Below, piece after piece: positions 16,856-24,981 of a stretch of DNA of 64,000 nt. Below the pieces are notes generated by a model. It was not told the origin of the DNA. It made no database searches and was given only the letters and a program-made list of their open reading frames with translations. The stretch covers positions 1 through 64,000 of the forward strand of contig NZ_JADQDM010000010.1 of the NCBI RefSeq assembly GCF_015694525.1, in the 5' to 3' direction. Every line of letters begins with the position of its first letter. Position 1 is the stretch's first letter. The translations under genes were made by a program, and so were the position numbers. The stretch is from Hymenobacter ruricola. Its GTDB lineage: Bacteria > Bacteroidota > Bacteroidia > Cytophagales > Hymenobacteraceae.

Positions 16856-18514
16856 TTAATAGGGCTTGGCGTCGTGCGCAATGGCTTCGGCTTCAGCCAC
16901 CGCATCGGAGCCTTTGGCTTCGTTGTACTGGTTGCCGCCCTGGGCCGTCTGGCCGTTGCGAGCAGCTTCCAGGCCCTCAGCCAGTCGGCGGCCCCAGTCG
17001 GCGTCGCAGTTGGTGCAGAGCTCCACCATCTTGTCGCTCACCGTGCGGTTGGCGGTGGCCAGGGCGCCCACCATGTTGCTGATGAGGTCGTCGCGTTCCC
17101 AGTCTTCGTGCAGGCGGTAGCGCTCCCCGGCTTGCTTGAAGTTGTTCTGGCGGTCGATGGTTTGGCGAATCAGGCGGCCGGTGTACTCGGGCATGTGGTC
17201 GGGCGCCGTGCGGGGCGCCTCCTTCAGGCCGTTCAGCGAGCTGGGCTCGTAGTTGATGTGGTTGTTCTGGCCGGGGGCCGAGTCCACGTGGTAGGCCATC
17301 TGGCCGTCGCGCTGGTTGGTGGCCACGTGCTTTTTGGGCGCGTTGATGGGCAGTTGCAAGTAGTTGGTGCCCACGCGGTAGCGCTGCGTATCGGAATACG
17401 AGAACGTGCGGCCCTGCAGCATCTTGTCGTCCGAGAAATCGAGGCCGTCCACCAGCACGCCGGTGCCAAACGCCGACTGCTCCACTTCGGCGAAGTAGTT
17501 TTCGGGGTTCTTGTTCAGCGTCATCATGCCCACGGGCAGGAAGGGGAACTGGTCTTCGGGCCAGATTTTGGTGTCGTCGAGCGGGTCGAAGTCCAGCTCG
17601 GGGTGCTCGCCGTCGCTCATAATCTGCACGCACAGCTCCCATTTGGGGAAATTGCCCTTCTCGATGTTTTCGAACAGGTCCTGCGTGGCATGGTTGAAGT
17701 TCTTGGCCTGAATGGCTTCGGCTTCGCTGGCGGTCAGGTTTTTAATGCCTTGCTGCGGCTCCCAGTGGTACTTCACCAGCACGGCTTCGCCCTGCGCGTT
17801 CACCCATTTGTAGGTGTTCACGCCCGAGCCCTGCATCTGGCGGTAGTTGGCCGGAATGCCCCAGGGCGAAAACAGGAAGCTCACCATGTGCATGGCTTCC
17901 GGCGTGTTCGCGATGAAGTCGAAGATGCGCTCGCCGGTCTGGCGGTTGTGCACCGGGTCGGGCTTTTGCGAGTGAATGAGGTCCGGAAACTTCATGGCGT
18001 CGCGGATGAAGAACACCTTCAGGTTATTGCCCACCAAGTCCCAGTTGCCGTCTTCAGTATAGAATTTCACCGCGAAGCCGCGCGGGTCGCGCAGGGTTTC
18101 GGGCGAGTGGCCGCCGTGGCCCACCGTGCTGAAGCGCACAAACACCGGCGTCTGCTTGCCCTTTGTGTTGAACAGCTTGGCGCGGGTGTACTTCTCAATG
18201 GGCTCGTCGCCCACTTTGCCGTAGGCTTCGAACACGCCGTGGGCGCCGGCGCCGCGGGCGTGCACCACGCGCTCGGGCACGCGCTCCCGGTCGAAGTGGC
18301 TGATTTTTTCAATGAACTGGTAGTTCTCCAGCGTGGCCGGGCCGCGGTTGCCCACGGTGCGGGTGTTCTGGTTGTTGGTGAGGGGGTGGCCCTGGCGGGT
18401 GGTGAGGGTCTGGGCGTTTTCGCCGGCGGCCATGCGGCCGTCCTGCGAGGTGCCGGCCCCGTTCACCGCCGTGCCCGTGCCGTCGCCTGTTGTGGGGTTT
18501 TGTTCGTCACTCAT
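16856..18514 (-). CDS. katA: Monofunctional haem catalase
   Basis: The 552-residue cytoplasmic enzyme converts hydrogen peroxide to water and oxygen. The catalytic His lies in 'VVHARGAGAHGVFE', the catalytic Asn in 'GNWDLVGNN', and the proximal haem Tyr in 'FSYSDTQRYRVG'; 'STVGHGGHSPETLRDPRGF' is the family signature. The start at 18514 (MSDEQNPTT) follows an upstream in-frame ATG at 18574 with an implausible leader. It has the length of a small-subunit (clade 3-like) catalase with a polar N-terminal extension and a C-terminal tail. Confidence 0.97.
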   Translation of the reverse strand: MSDEQNPTTGDGTGTAVNGAGTSQDGRMAAGENAQTLTTRQGHPLTNNQNTRTVGNRGPATLENYQFIEKISHFDRERVPERVVHARGAGAHGVFEAYGKVGDEPIEKYTRAKLFNTKGKQTPVFVRFSTVGHGGHSPETLRDPRGFAVKFYTEDGNWDLVGNNLKVFFIRDAMKFPDLIHSQKPDPVHNRQTGERIFDFIANTPEAMHMVSFLFSPWGIPANYRQMQGSGVNTYKWVNAQGEAVLVKYHWEPQQGIKNLTASEAEAIQAKNFNHATQDLFENIEKGNFPKWELCVQIMSDGEHPELDFDPLDDTKIWPEDQFPFLPVGMMTLNKNPENYFAEVEQSAFGTGVLVDGLDFSDDKMLQGRTFSYSDTQRYRVGTNYLQLPINAPKKHVATNQRDGQMAYHVDSAPGQNNHINYEPSSLNGLKEAPRTAPDHMPEYTGRLIRQTIDRQNNFKQAGERYRLHEDWERDDLISNMVGALATANRTVSDKMVELCTNCDADWGRRLAEGLEAARNGQTAQGGNQYNEAKGSDAVAEAEAIAHDAKPY

Positions 18515-18731
18515 GGAAGAGATAAGTTGGGATGGTGGAAAGAATAAGTGCTTTTGCTGCGCAAATAACGCCAAACCGGGGGCAGGCGTTCGATAGATTT
18601 TGCTTATACACGCATTAGCTCAAGCCTTCCGCAAGGCCCGCCCAGGCAGCGTAAAGCAGCACCTATTGCCAGGCTGAGCCACTGGCTATCTGACACTTTG
18701 CACTCGGCCACCGTGTCCGGTACCGGGTGCC
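18515..18731. other. Intergenic region upstream of the catalase gene
   Basis: No gene was found here. The catalase promoter should lie here on the minus strand, but no exact TAnnTTTG box was found. A terminator hairpin at 18732-18781 closes the gap on the prmC side. Confidence 0.5.
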
Positions 18732-18781
18732 AAAACGCCAGACTGCCCGCCGGACTTTAGGCGGCCCGGACGGCGTTTTTT
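18732..18781. terminator. Terminator hairpin downstream of prmC
   Basis: aaaacgcc and ggcgtttt pair across about 34 nt that contain a nested ccgcc / ggcgg hairpin. T-runs occur on both strands. It lies 41 nt beyond the prmC stop. Confidence 0.6.
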
Positions 18782-18822
18782 AAACAGTCCGGCCGCTGCG
18801 CCGTTGGCTTGGTGAGCTTGCC

Positions 18823-19683
18823 CTAACCAGCGCTTAGCCCTTTTACCACCCGTGCTTTCCCGAACATATCGGCCTGCACCCTTACTTCGCTAAACCCGTG
18901 CTGCGTGAGCAGGTCGGCGGTTTCGGAGCCCAATGCTTCGTTGATTTCGAAGTAAATGGCACCGCCCGGCCGTAGCAGCACCCGGCCGATTTCAGCCAAG
19001 CGGCGGTAAAACAGCAGCGGGTCTTCATCGGGCACAAACAGCGCCGTGGCCGGCTCCCAAGCCAGCACGTTTTCGCGCATGTCGGTTCGCTCGCTTTCGC
19101 GCACGTAGGGCGGGTTGCTCACCAGCACATCAAGGGTGGCCGCGGACAGGCCCACCGGCAGTGCCTGCAGAATGTCGACCTGCTGAAAAACCACACCCGG
19201 CGCGTAGCGGGCGGCGTTGCGGCGGGCCACGGCCAGGGCTTCGGCGGAAATGTCGACGGCCAGCACCTCGGCCGCGGGCAGCACGCGGGCCAGCGCCAGG
19301 GCCAGGCAGCCGGAGCCGGTGCCCACATCCAGCACCAGCCGGCCGGGCACGGTGCCCTGCTCGCGTTCGATTACGCGCACCAGCTCTTCGGTTTCGGGGC
19401 GCGGAATGAGCGTGGCCGGCGTCACGTCCAGCTCCATGCCCGCAAAGTAGGCCGTGCCCAGCACGTACTGCACCGGCTCGTGGGCCAGTAGGCGGGCCTG
19501 CAAGGCGGGCAGCTGTGCCAGCACACTGGGCTGTACCGGCCGGGAAGCGGCCATCATGAAGTGCAGTCCATCGAGGTGAAGCAGGTGCTTGAGCACCATG
19601 CGGGCAATGGCGTCGGCTTCCGGCTCGGGGTAAACGGCGGTGAGCGCAGCGGTCAGGGAAGCGGTGGCGTCGCGTAAATTCAT
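18823..19683 (-). CDS. prmC: Release factor glutamine methyltransferase PrmC
   Basis: The 286-residue SAM-dependent enzyme methylates the GGQ glutamine of peptide release factors. It has an N-terminal helical domain (about 1-85), then a Rossmann domain with SAM motif 'DVGTGSGCLALALA' and the catalytic 'NPPYV' motif. The start at 19683 is chosen because it follows a TACCTTTG box by 5 nt; an upstream ATG at 19764 would overlap the divergent ribD promoter and start. Confidence 0.95.
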   Translation of the reverse strand: MNLRDATASLTAALTAVYPEPEADAIARMVLKHLLHLDGLHFMMAASRPVQPSVLAQLPALQARLLAHEPVQYVLGTAYFAGMELDVTPATLIPRPETEELVRVIEREQGTVPGRLVLDVGTGSGCLALALARVLPAAEVLAVDISAEALAVARRNAARYAPGVVFQQVDILQALPVGLSAATLDVLVSNPPYVRESERTDMRENVLAWEPATALFVPDEDPLLFYRRLAEIGRVLLRPGGAIYFEINEALGSETADLLTQHGFSEVRVQADMFGKARVVKGLSAG

Positions 19684-19688
19684 CGCGG

Positions 19689-19696
19689 CAAAGGTA
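19689..19696 (-). promoter_or_regulatory. -7 box TACCTTTG of prmC
   Basis: An exact TAnnTTTG match lies 5 nt before the prmC ATG. It is back-to-back with a similar box for ribD. Confidence 0.5.
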
Positions 19697-19725
19697 GGCC
19701 GCGGGCCTAGCCACGCCCCCGTTCC

Positions 19726-19733
19726 TACCTTCG
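19726..19733 (+). promoter_or_regulatory. -7-like box TACCTTCG of ribD
   Basis: A one-mismatch match to TAnnTTTG lies 5 nt before the ribD ATG, mirroring the prmC box on the other strand. Confidence 0.4.
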
Positions 19734-19738
19734 CCCCC

Positions 19739-20773
19739 ATGAAAACCGACGACGTTTCCTGCATGAGCCGCGCGCTTCAACTGGCCCACCTCGGCACCGG
19801 GTACGCCCGACCTAACCCCCTGGTGGGCTGCGTGGTGACGCACCAGGGCCGCATCATCGGCGAGGGCTGGCACAAGCAATACGGTGGCCCGCATGCTGAA
19901 GTAAACGCCTTGGCCGCCGTGGCCGACCCGGAATTGCTGAAGCAAGCCCGCGTGTACGTGACGCTGGAACCCTGCGCCCACCACGGCAAAACCCCGCCCT
20001 GCGCCGACCTGCTCATTGCCAAAGGCGTGCCCGAAGTGGTGGTGTGCAACGAAGACCCCTTCCCGCTGGTGGACGGGCGTGGCCTGGAGAAGCTGCGCGC
20101 CGCCGGCATTAAGGTAGAAACTGGCCTGCTGGCCGAAGAAGGCCGCTGGCTCAACCGCCGCTTCTTCACTTTCCACGAGAAGAAACGGCCCTACCTGGTG
20201 CTGAAATGGGCCGAAACCGCCGACGGCTTTCTGGCCGGGCGCTATTTCCAGACGGTGCAAATCAGCGGCCCGCAGGCCGGCCTGCTCACCCACCAGTGGC
20301 GCGCCGAGGAAGCGGCCATCCTGGTGGGCACGCGCACGGCGCTGCACGACAACCCGCGCCTGAACGTGCGCGACTGGCCCGGCCCCCAGCCCACGCGCGT
20401 CGTCATCGACAAAAACCTCAGCCTGCCGCCTGCTCACAACTTGCTCGACGGCTCGCAACCGACCCTCATTTACACTTACCGCCAGCCCTACCACACCGCC
20501 AACCTCGACCTGGTGACGTTATCGGAAGCCGACGACCTGATTCCGCAGCTGCTGGCCGACCTCTACCGGCGGCAGGTGCAGTCGGTGCTGGTGGAAGGCG
20601 GCCCCACGGTGCTGAATGCGCTGCTCCAGGCCGGTTTGTGGGACGAAATCCGCGTGTTTCGCTCGCCCACCAAGCTGGGGCAGGGCATTGCCGCGCCGCG
20701 CATCGGGTTCAGTGGCCTGCGCGAGCGCACAAACGTTGGGCCCGATGAGTTGTTCTGGTACGTGAACGAGTAG
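19739..20773 (+). CDS. ribD: Riboflavin biosynthesis deaminase/reductase RibD
   Basis: The 344-residue bifunctional enzyme performs the second and third steps of the riboflavin pathway. The deaminase domain (about 1-145) shows the zinc motifs 'PHAEVNAL' and 'PCAHHGKTPPC'; the reductase domain (about 150-344) shows 'LKWAETADGFLAGR' and 'VLVEGGPTVLNAL'. The start at 19739 gives the conserved N-terminus; an earlier ATG at 19640 lies inside prmC. The stop TAG is the first codon of an inverted repeat. Confidence 0.96.
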   Translation: MKTDDVSCMSRALQLAHLGTGYARPNPLVGCVVTHQGRIIGEGWHKQYGGPHAEVNALAAVADPELLKQARVYVTLEPCAHHGKTPPCADLLIAKGVPEVVVCNEDPFPLVDGRGLEKLRAAGIKVETGLLAEEGRWLNRRFFTFHEKKRPYLVLKWAETADGFLAGRYFQTVQISGPQAGLLTHQWRAEEAAILVGTRTALHDNPRLNVRDWPGPQPTRVVIDKNLSLPPAHNLLDGSQPTLIYTYRQPYHTANLDLVTLSEADDLIPQLLADLYRRQVQSVLVEGGPTVLNALLQAGLWDEIRVFRSPTKLGQGIAAPRIGFSGLRERTNVGPDELFWYVNE

Positions 20774-20852
20774 CGCGGACTTTCAGTCCGTGAGTTCGCC
20801 ATTCATTTTTATCCCCTGTCTTGTCAATTCGCGGACTAAAAGTCCGCGCTAC
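20770..20852. repeat. Inverted repeat G (gtagcgcggactt family)
   Basis: Arms gtagcgcggacttt and aaaagtccgcgctac sit at the two ends, and each arm also folds on itself (cggact/agtccg). The left end overlaps the ribD stop codon and the right end stops 3 nt before the msrC ATG, so the whole gap is repeat. Confidence 0.8.
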
Positions 20853-20855
20853 CCC

Positions 20856-21341
20856 ATGGCCGAAACCCTTGCCCTCGACACCACGCTCACCAAAGCCGAG
20901 CAATACCGGCAACTGCTGCCCCAAATCGAAGCCCTCACCACCGGCGAGCCCGACCTCACCGCCAACCTGGCCAACACGGCCGCGGCCTTGCACCAGGCAT
21001 TCGGGTTTTTCTGGGTGGGGTTTTACCTCGTGAAAGGCGATGAGCTGGTGCTGGGTCCGTTTCAGGGGCCCATTGCCTGCACCCGCATCCGGCACGGCAA
21101 GGGCGTGTGCGGCGCCAGCTGGGCCCGGGCCGCCACCATCCTCGTGCCCGATGTGGAAGCCTTCCCCGGCCACATTGCCTGCAGCTCGGAGTCAAAATCC
21201 GAAATCGTGGTGCCCATTTTCAAAGACGGGCAGGTTGTGGCTGTTTTGGATGTCGACAGCGACCAACTCAACGATTTCGACCCCGACGACCAAACCGCCC
21301 TGGAGCAGCTGATGCAGCTGGCGGCGCAGTGGTTTGTCTGA
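20856..21341 (+). CDS. msrC: Free methionine-(R)-sulfoxide reductase (GAF-domain fRMsr)
   Basis: The 161-residue single-GAF protein reduces free L-methionine-(R)-sulfoxide. The three redox cysteines are present: Cys75 in 'PIACTRIRHGKGVCG', Cys85 in the same block and Cys109 in 'HIACSSESKSE'. The 10- and 24-residue spacings match the E. coli enzyme (84, 94, 118). The start at 20856 lies just after the inverted repeat. The last codons GTC TGA belong to the terminus of the next repeat element. Confidence 0.93.
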   Translation: MAETLALDTTLTKAEQYRQLLPQIEALTTGEPDLTANLANTAAALHQAFGFFWVGFYLVKGDELVLGPFQGPIACTRIRHGKGVCGASWARAATILVPDVEAFPGHIACSSESKSEIVVPIFKDGQVVAVLDVDSDQLNDFDPDDQTALEQLMQLAAQWFV

Positions 21342-21538
21342 ACCGCAGATTGGTCGGATTACGCGGATTTTGTGGGTAATAATTTGGGTAATAATTACAG
21401 CGGTGCAGCATGGAAAGGTCATTTGCGAACTGAAAACAGTAATGCTGCGCTATTAAGAACGAATAATCGGCTGACGAAATAATCGGCCACAAAATCCGAG
21501 TAATCCGACCAATCCGATAAATCCGCGGTTCAGACAAA
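21333..21538. repeat. ORF-less inverted-repeat element E1 (tttgtctgaaccgc ends)
   Basis: The element fills the gap exactly: its left end tttgtctgaaccgc includes the msrC stop codon and its right end gcggttcagacaaa runs into the A of the next ATG. The arms share about 40 bp (ggtcggattac, cggattttgtgg), with one arm carrying an extra 9-bp unit. The centre is about 100 bp, AT-richer and non-coding. The ends match those of the GxxExxY element at 23531-24145. Confidence 0.85.
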
Positions 21539-22215
21539 TGAAAAAGCATTTTCACCTCCTTGGCGACTGGCGCCGCAATGTGCTGCTGTTGGCCGCGGCC
21601 AGCAGCCTGGGCCTCACCCTGCCTGCCTGCTCCAACGACGACACCCGCACCGACGACAACGGCGCCGAAGGCAGCTGGAGCGGCGAAACTTACAGCCAGG
21701 GCGTCGTGACGGAAATGACCGAAGTGCAGCCCGGCCAGTGGAAAATCACGGCCGAGCGCCCCGCCGGCAAAGAGGAAGTGGCCGCCGTGCTGCACCATTT
21801 CGACGGCAAAACCGACACCCTGCAAGGCCAGGCCCTGCAACGACAGATGCAGGATTACAGCCGCCAATACCCCGAAAACCGCGCCAACGGCACCGGCATG
21901 ATGGACGTGCTCATGTGGAGCGGCATCGGCTTCATGGCCGGCCGCTACCTGACGCCCAACGCCGGCTACTACGCCAGCCCCGGCCTGATGCAAGGCACCC
22001 AGGGCTGGCGCGCCAACGTGGCCCGCGAGCGCCAGTCCGGCCGCGGCTTCTTCGGCCGGGGCTTCGGCGGCGGGCGCACCTCCCCCACGGCGGGCGTGCA
22101 GGAAAGCCGTTCCACGGTGCGCAGCGCGCCGCGGCCCGGCTTCCGCAGCAGCGCGCCGGCGGGCCGCAGCAGCGGCTTCGGCCGCCGCGGCGGCTTCCGG
22201 GGCTTTGGCGGGTAG
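21538..22215 (+). CDS. YgiB-like (DUF1190-type) lipoprotein
   Basis: The 225-residue product has a hydrophobic N-terminal segment ending 'LTLPAC', so probably a lipoprotein. The middle carries 'DVLMWSGIGFMAGRYLTP' and the tail is Arg/Gly/Phe-rich ('GRGFFGRGFGGG', 'GRRGGFRGFGG'). E. coli YgiB has the same order: lipoprotein Cys, 'WMPLMAGYMMGR', then a Ser/Arg/Gly-rich 'RGGFG' tail, and it is encoded next to ygiC, as here. The similarity is by eye and short. Function unknown. Confidence 0.6.
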   Translation: MKKHFHLLGDWRRNVLLLAAASSLGLTLPACSNDDTRTDDNGAEGSWSGETYSQGVVTEMTEVQPGQWKITAERPAGKEEVAAVLHHFDGKTDTLQGQALQRQMQDYSRQYPENRANGTGMMDVLMWSGIGFMAGRYLTPNAGYYASPGLMQGTQGWRANVARERQSGRGFFGRGFGGGRTSPTAGVQESRSTVRSAPRPGFRSSAPAGRSSGFGRRGGFRGFGG

Positions 22216-22244
22216 CTGGGCTGATGTTACTGTACAAAGTAGAA

Positions 22245-22334
22245 CGTCATGCAGCGCGAGCGAAGCATCTTGCCCGCCACCACTAAATCTGATTACGACT
22301 GCGGTAAAGATGCTTCGCTGCGCGCTGCATGACG
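22245..22334. repeat. Palindromic repeat, subfamily B (copy 1)
   Basis: cgtcatgcagcgcgagcgaa faces ttcgctgcgcgctgcatgacg across about 40 bp. It begins 29 nt after the YgiB-like stop and ends 26 nt before the YgiC-like start. Confidence 0.9.
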
Positions 22335-22360
22335 AGCGGTTTTACTCATCACCCAAAGCT

Positions 22361-23536
22361 ATGATTAACCTCCTTCCGCTCGCCGGCGACGTGGCCCCGG
22401 CCGTGCAAGCCCTGGGCTGGGACTGGGCCATCGAAGACGCCTGCCAGCACTACGTGGCCCGCGAAGCCGTGCAGCTCACCGAAACCGAGGCCGAAACCCT
22501 GCTCCAAGCCGCCGACACGCTCTACGACATGCTGGTGGCGGCCATTCCGGACCCAATTCTGGACGAGTTCCTGCAGAAACTGGCCATCCCGGCCAACCTG
22601 TGGGAAGCCGTGCGCCACTCCTGGAACGACGAGCGGCACTGGCACCTCTACGGCCGCTTCGACATCGCCCTCACCGCCGACGGCCCCAAGCTGCTGGAAT
22701 TCAACGCCGACACCGCCACCGGCCTGCCCGAAACCGCCGTGGTGCAATGGGCCAGCCTGGTGGCCGCCGGCCAATCGGAGGACGACCGCCAAGCCAACGG
22801 CCTGTTCGAGTGCCTGGAGGACCAGTTCCGCCACTGGCGCGCCCTGAACAACGACCGGCAGGCCACCCTCCTGCTCGTGCACCTGCCCGGCAGCGCCGAA
22901 GACGAAGCCAACTGCGCCGTGCTGGCCGAAGCCGCCCGCACGGCAGGATTTGCCGACGTCTTCGTTTGCTCCGTGGATGCCATGACGGTTTCGGTGCAGG
23001 GCCAAGACCGGGGCGTGTGGGCCGAATCGGTGCCGGGCCAATGGCAGAAGTTTGACTTCCTGTTCAAGCTCGTGCCTTGGGAAATCCTGGCCGAGGAAGA
23101 GCCCGCCCTCACCGCCGACCTCACGCAGCTACAGCTCACGCGCGACGTGGTGACGGCCAACCCCGCCTACAGCCTTCTCTTCCAAAGCAAAGCCCTGCTG
23201 GCGCATTTGTGGGAAGTTTTTCCGCACCACCCGCTGCTGCTCGAAGCCAGCCTAAATCCCTTGTCCGGCCACCACATCCGCAAGCCAGTGCTGGGCCGCG
23301 AAGGCCAGAACGTGGCTGAAATGCAGGCCGATGGCCGCCCCGGCGCCGAAGCACCCGGCGAATTCGGCGAGCAGCCGCAGCTCTACCAGCGCTGGGCCGA
23401 GTTGCCAACCGATGCGCAAGGCCGCCGCTACCAGGCCGGCGTGTTCTGGGCCGGTGAGGCTTGTGCGCTGGGCTTTCGCCGCGAAACCGGGCTCATTACC
23501 AACTTATCGGAGTTTGTGCCGCACGTGCTTGTCTGA
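22361..23536 (+). CDS. Glutathionylspermidine synthase-like ATP-grasp protein (YgiC-like)
   Basis: The 391-residue product matches the preATP-grasp/ATP-grasp family of GspS C-terminal domains and YgiC: 'HWHLYGRFDIAL', 'LLEFNADTATGLPETAVVQW' (nucleotide and Mg-binding block), 'FKLVPWEIL', 'LFQSKALLAHLWEVFP', 'HHIRKPVLGREGQNV' and a C-terminal 'NLSEFVPHVLV'. The family forms amide bonds between peptides and polyamines; the E. coli YgiC substrate is not established. The upstream YgiB-like gene supports a conserved two-gene unit. The final GTC TGA lies in the end of the next mobile element. Confidence 0.88.
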   Translation: MINLLPLAGDVAPAVQALGWDWAIEDACQHYVAREAVQLTETEAETLLQAADTLYDMLVAAIPDPILDEFLQKLAIPANLWEAVRHSWNDERHWHLYGRFDIALTADGPKLLEFNADTATGLPETAVVQWASLVAAGQSEDDRQANGLFECLEDQFRHWRALNNDRQATLLLVHLPGSAEDEANCAVLAEAARTAGFADVFVCSVDAMTVSVQGQDRGVWAESVPGQWQKFDFLFKLVPWEILAEEEPALTADLTQLQLTRDVVTANPAYSLLFQSKALLAHLWEVFPHHPLLLEASLNPLSGHHIRKPVLGREGQNVAEMQADGRPGAEAPGEFGEQPQLYQRWAELPTDAQGRRYQAGVFWAGEACALGFRRETGLITNLSEFVPHVLV

Positions 23537-24145
23537 ACCGCAGATTTTCGCAGATTAAACGGATAAGAACGGATTCTGACGGGTCCGTTCTTTTTTGTTT
23601 TCTGTGCTTTGCGTTGATAGATTTCCTTTTGAGTTAAACAAGTGTTCGGGTATGGAAAAGGCACAAGTAGATTTGAACTCGTACAAGGAATTGACGGGTA
23701 AAATTATTGGTTGCGCGATGCAGGTTCATCGAGTACTTGGCACCGGTTTTCAAGAGGTGATTTACCAACGGGCGCTGGCTATTGAGTTGGAACAGTGTGG
23801 CGTGGAAGCGCAGCGAGAACTGGAAATGCCCATCTATTACCGCCAAAAGGAGATTGGTTCGCGTCGGGTCGATTTTCTGGTAGGTAATACTGTGCTGGTA
23901 GAGCTGAAAGCCCTAAGTGGACTGAACGAAACACATCACGCACAAATCATCAACTACCTGGAGGCGTACCGCCTTCCCATTGGACTCCTCATCAATTTCG
24001 GTGGCCCTTCGTTAGAATTTAAGCGCTTCGTCAAAACCAAGCCCATTTACTGAGTTGTAAATGCAAAAGCACAGAAAACGAAAAAGAACGGACCCGTTAG
24101 AATCCGTTCTTATCCGTTTAATCTGCGAGAATCTGCGGTTCAGAC
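23531..24145. mobile_element. 615-bp element: GxxExxY gene within 80-bp terminal inverted repeats
   Basis: The left arm (23531-23610) and right arm (24066-24145) are inverted copies that differ at 3 of 80 positions. The ends read gtctgaaccgcag, the same as element E1. Each arm holds an inward-reading hairpin (aagaacgga / tccgttctt followed by T5-T6), a good terminator. The GTCTGA at each tip supplies the last codon and stop of both convergent neighbours, the YgiC-like gene and psd. One gene is inside. No transposase is encoded, so mobility in trans is inferred. Confidence 0.8.
23652..24053 (+). CDS. GxxExxY protein, PD-(D/E)XK nuclease fold
   Basis: The 133-residue product shows the name-giving motif G32-F-Q-E35-V-I-Y38 and a nuclease-like core: Asp74 in 'RRVDFLVGN' and Glu84-x-Lys86 in 'VLVELKAL', the order expected for PD-(D/E)XK (Pfam PDDEXK_3). 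The family is often multi-copy and of unknown function. An alternative in-frame ATG at 23595 lies in the inverted repeat, so 23652 is preferred. Codon use is clearly less GC-rich than in flanking genes, suggesting arrival by transfer. It lies wholly between the two arms. Confidence 0.88.
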   Translation: MEKAQVDLNSYKELTGKIIGCAMQVHRVLGTGFQEVIYQRALAIELEQCGVEAQRELEMPIYYRQKEIGSRRVDFLVGNTVLVELKALSGLNETHHAQIINYLEAYRLPIGLLINFGGPSLEFKRFVKTKPIY

Positions 24146-24802
24146 CTTCAGCTGGCAAATAACCGTTTCGCCGCCTTTCACTTTCTGGCCTAGCTCCACT
24201 TTCACTTCGGCATCAAGCGGCACGAAAACATCGACCCGCGAACCGAACTTGATGAAACCGAACTCCTCGCCCTGGCTCACTTCGTCGCCCTCGTTCACGT
24301 ACCACACGATGCGGCGGGCCATGGCGCCGGCAATTTGCCGGAAGAGCACCAGCGGGCCGGCATCCGACTCGACCACCACGGTGGTGCGCTCGTTTTGGGT
24401 GCTGCTTTTGGGATGCCAGGCCACCAGGTAGTTGCCGGGATGGTACTTGAAGTACTTCACCAGGCCCGAAATGGGGTTGCGCGTGACGTGCACGTTGATG
24501 GGCGACATGAAAATGCTGATTTGCTTGCGCTCGTCCTCGAAGTACTCGGGCTCGAACACATTTTCAATCACCACCACTTTGCCGTCGGCGGGGGCCAGCA
24601 GCAGGTCTTCGTGGGTGAACATGTGCCGGAACGGACTGCGGAAAAATTGCAGAATCAGCAAAAAGATAATCACCGTGGCGCCCGCAAACAGCCGGTTGAC
24701 CAGTACGTTGCCCTTGTTGAAATAAAACATCAACAGGTTTAGCGCCAGCAAAATCAGCAGCGTGACGAACAGGATGCGTCTTCCTTCTTTGTGTATTTTC
24801 AT
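24140..24802 (-). CDS. psd: Phosphatidylserine decarboxylase, short type
   Basis: The 220-residue membrane enzyme makes phosphatidylethanolamine. It has two N-terminal hydrophobic helices (about 10-55), the core 'LLLAPADGKVVVIE' and 'SIFMSPINVHVTRNP', and the self-cleavage site in 'FIKFGSRVDVF', where the Ser becomes the pyruvoyl group. The length fits the short archaeal-type (PSD-A) family. The ATG at 24802 is chosen because it precedes the helices directly. Its final GTC TGA comes from the mobile element's right end. Confidence 0.95.
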   Translation of the reverse strand: MKIHKEGRRILFVTLLILLALNLLMFYFNKGNVLVNRLFAGATVIIFLLILQFFRSPFRHMFTHEDLLLAPADGKVVVIENVFEPEYFEDERKQISIFMSPINVHVTRNPISGLVKYFKYHPGNYLVAWHPKSSTQNERTTVVVESDAGPLVLFRQIAGAMARRIVWYVNEGDEVSQGEEFGFIKFGSRVDVFVPLDAEVKVELGQKVKGGETVICQLKV

Positions 24803-24981
24803 CTGAGTTGCGAGACTGGCCGCCGGGGCGAAGTTAAAGCCCACTGTTGAAACAACGGCCCGCCTTGCCGCAACGGGCAAAGTGGGCCGGAGGTTCTTAA
24901 TGGCGCGCAAAACGCAGGCCTTGCGCGGCCTTCAATTCCACCAACGCCAGCAATGACGTTAGTGGATTGGTTCATGTAGGC

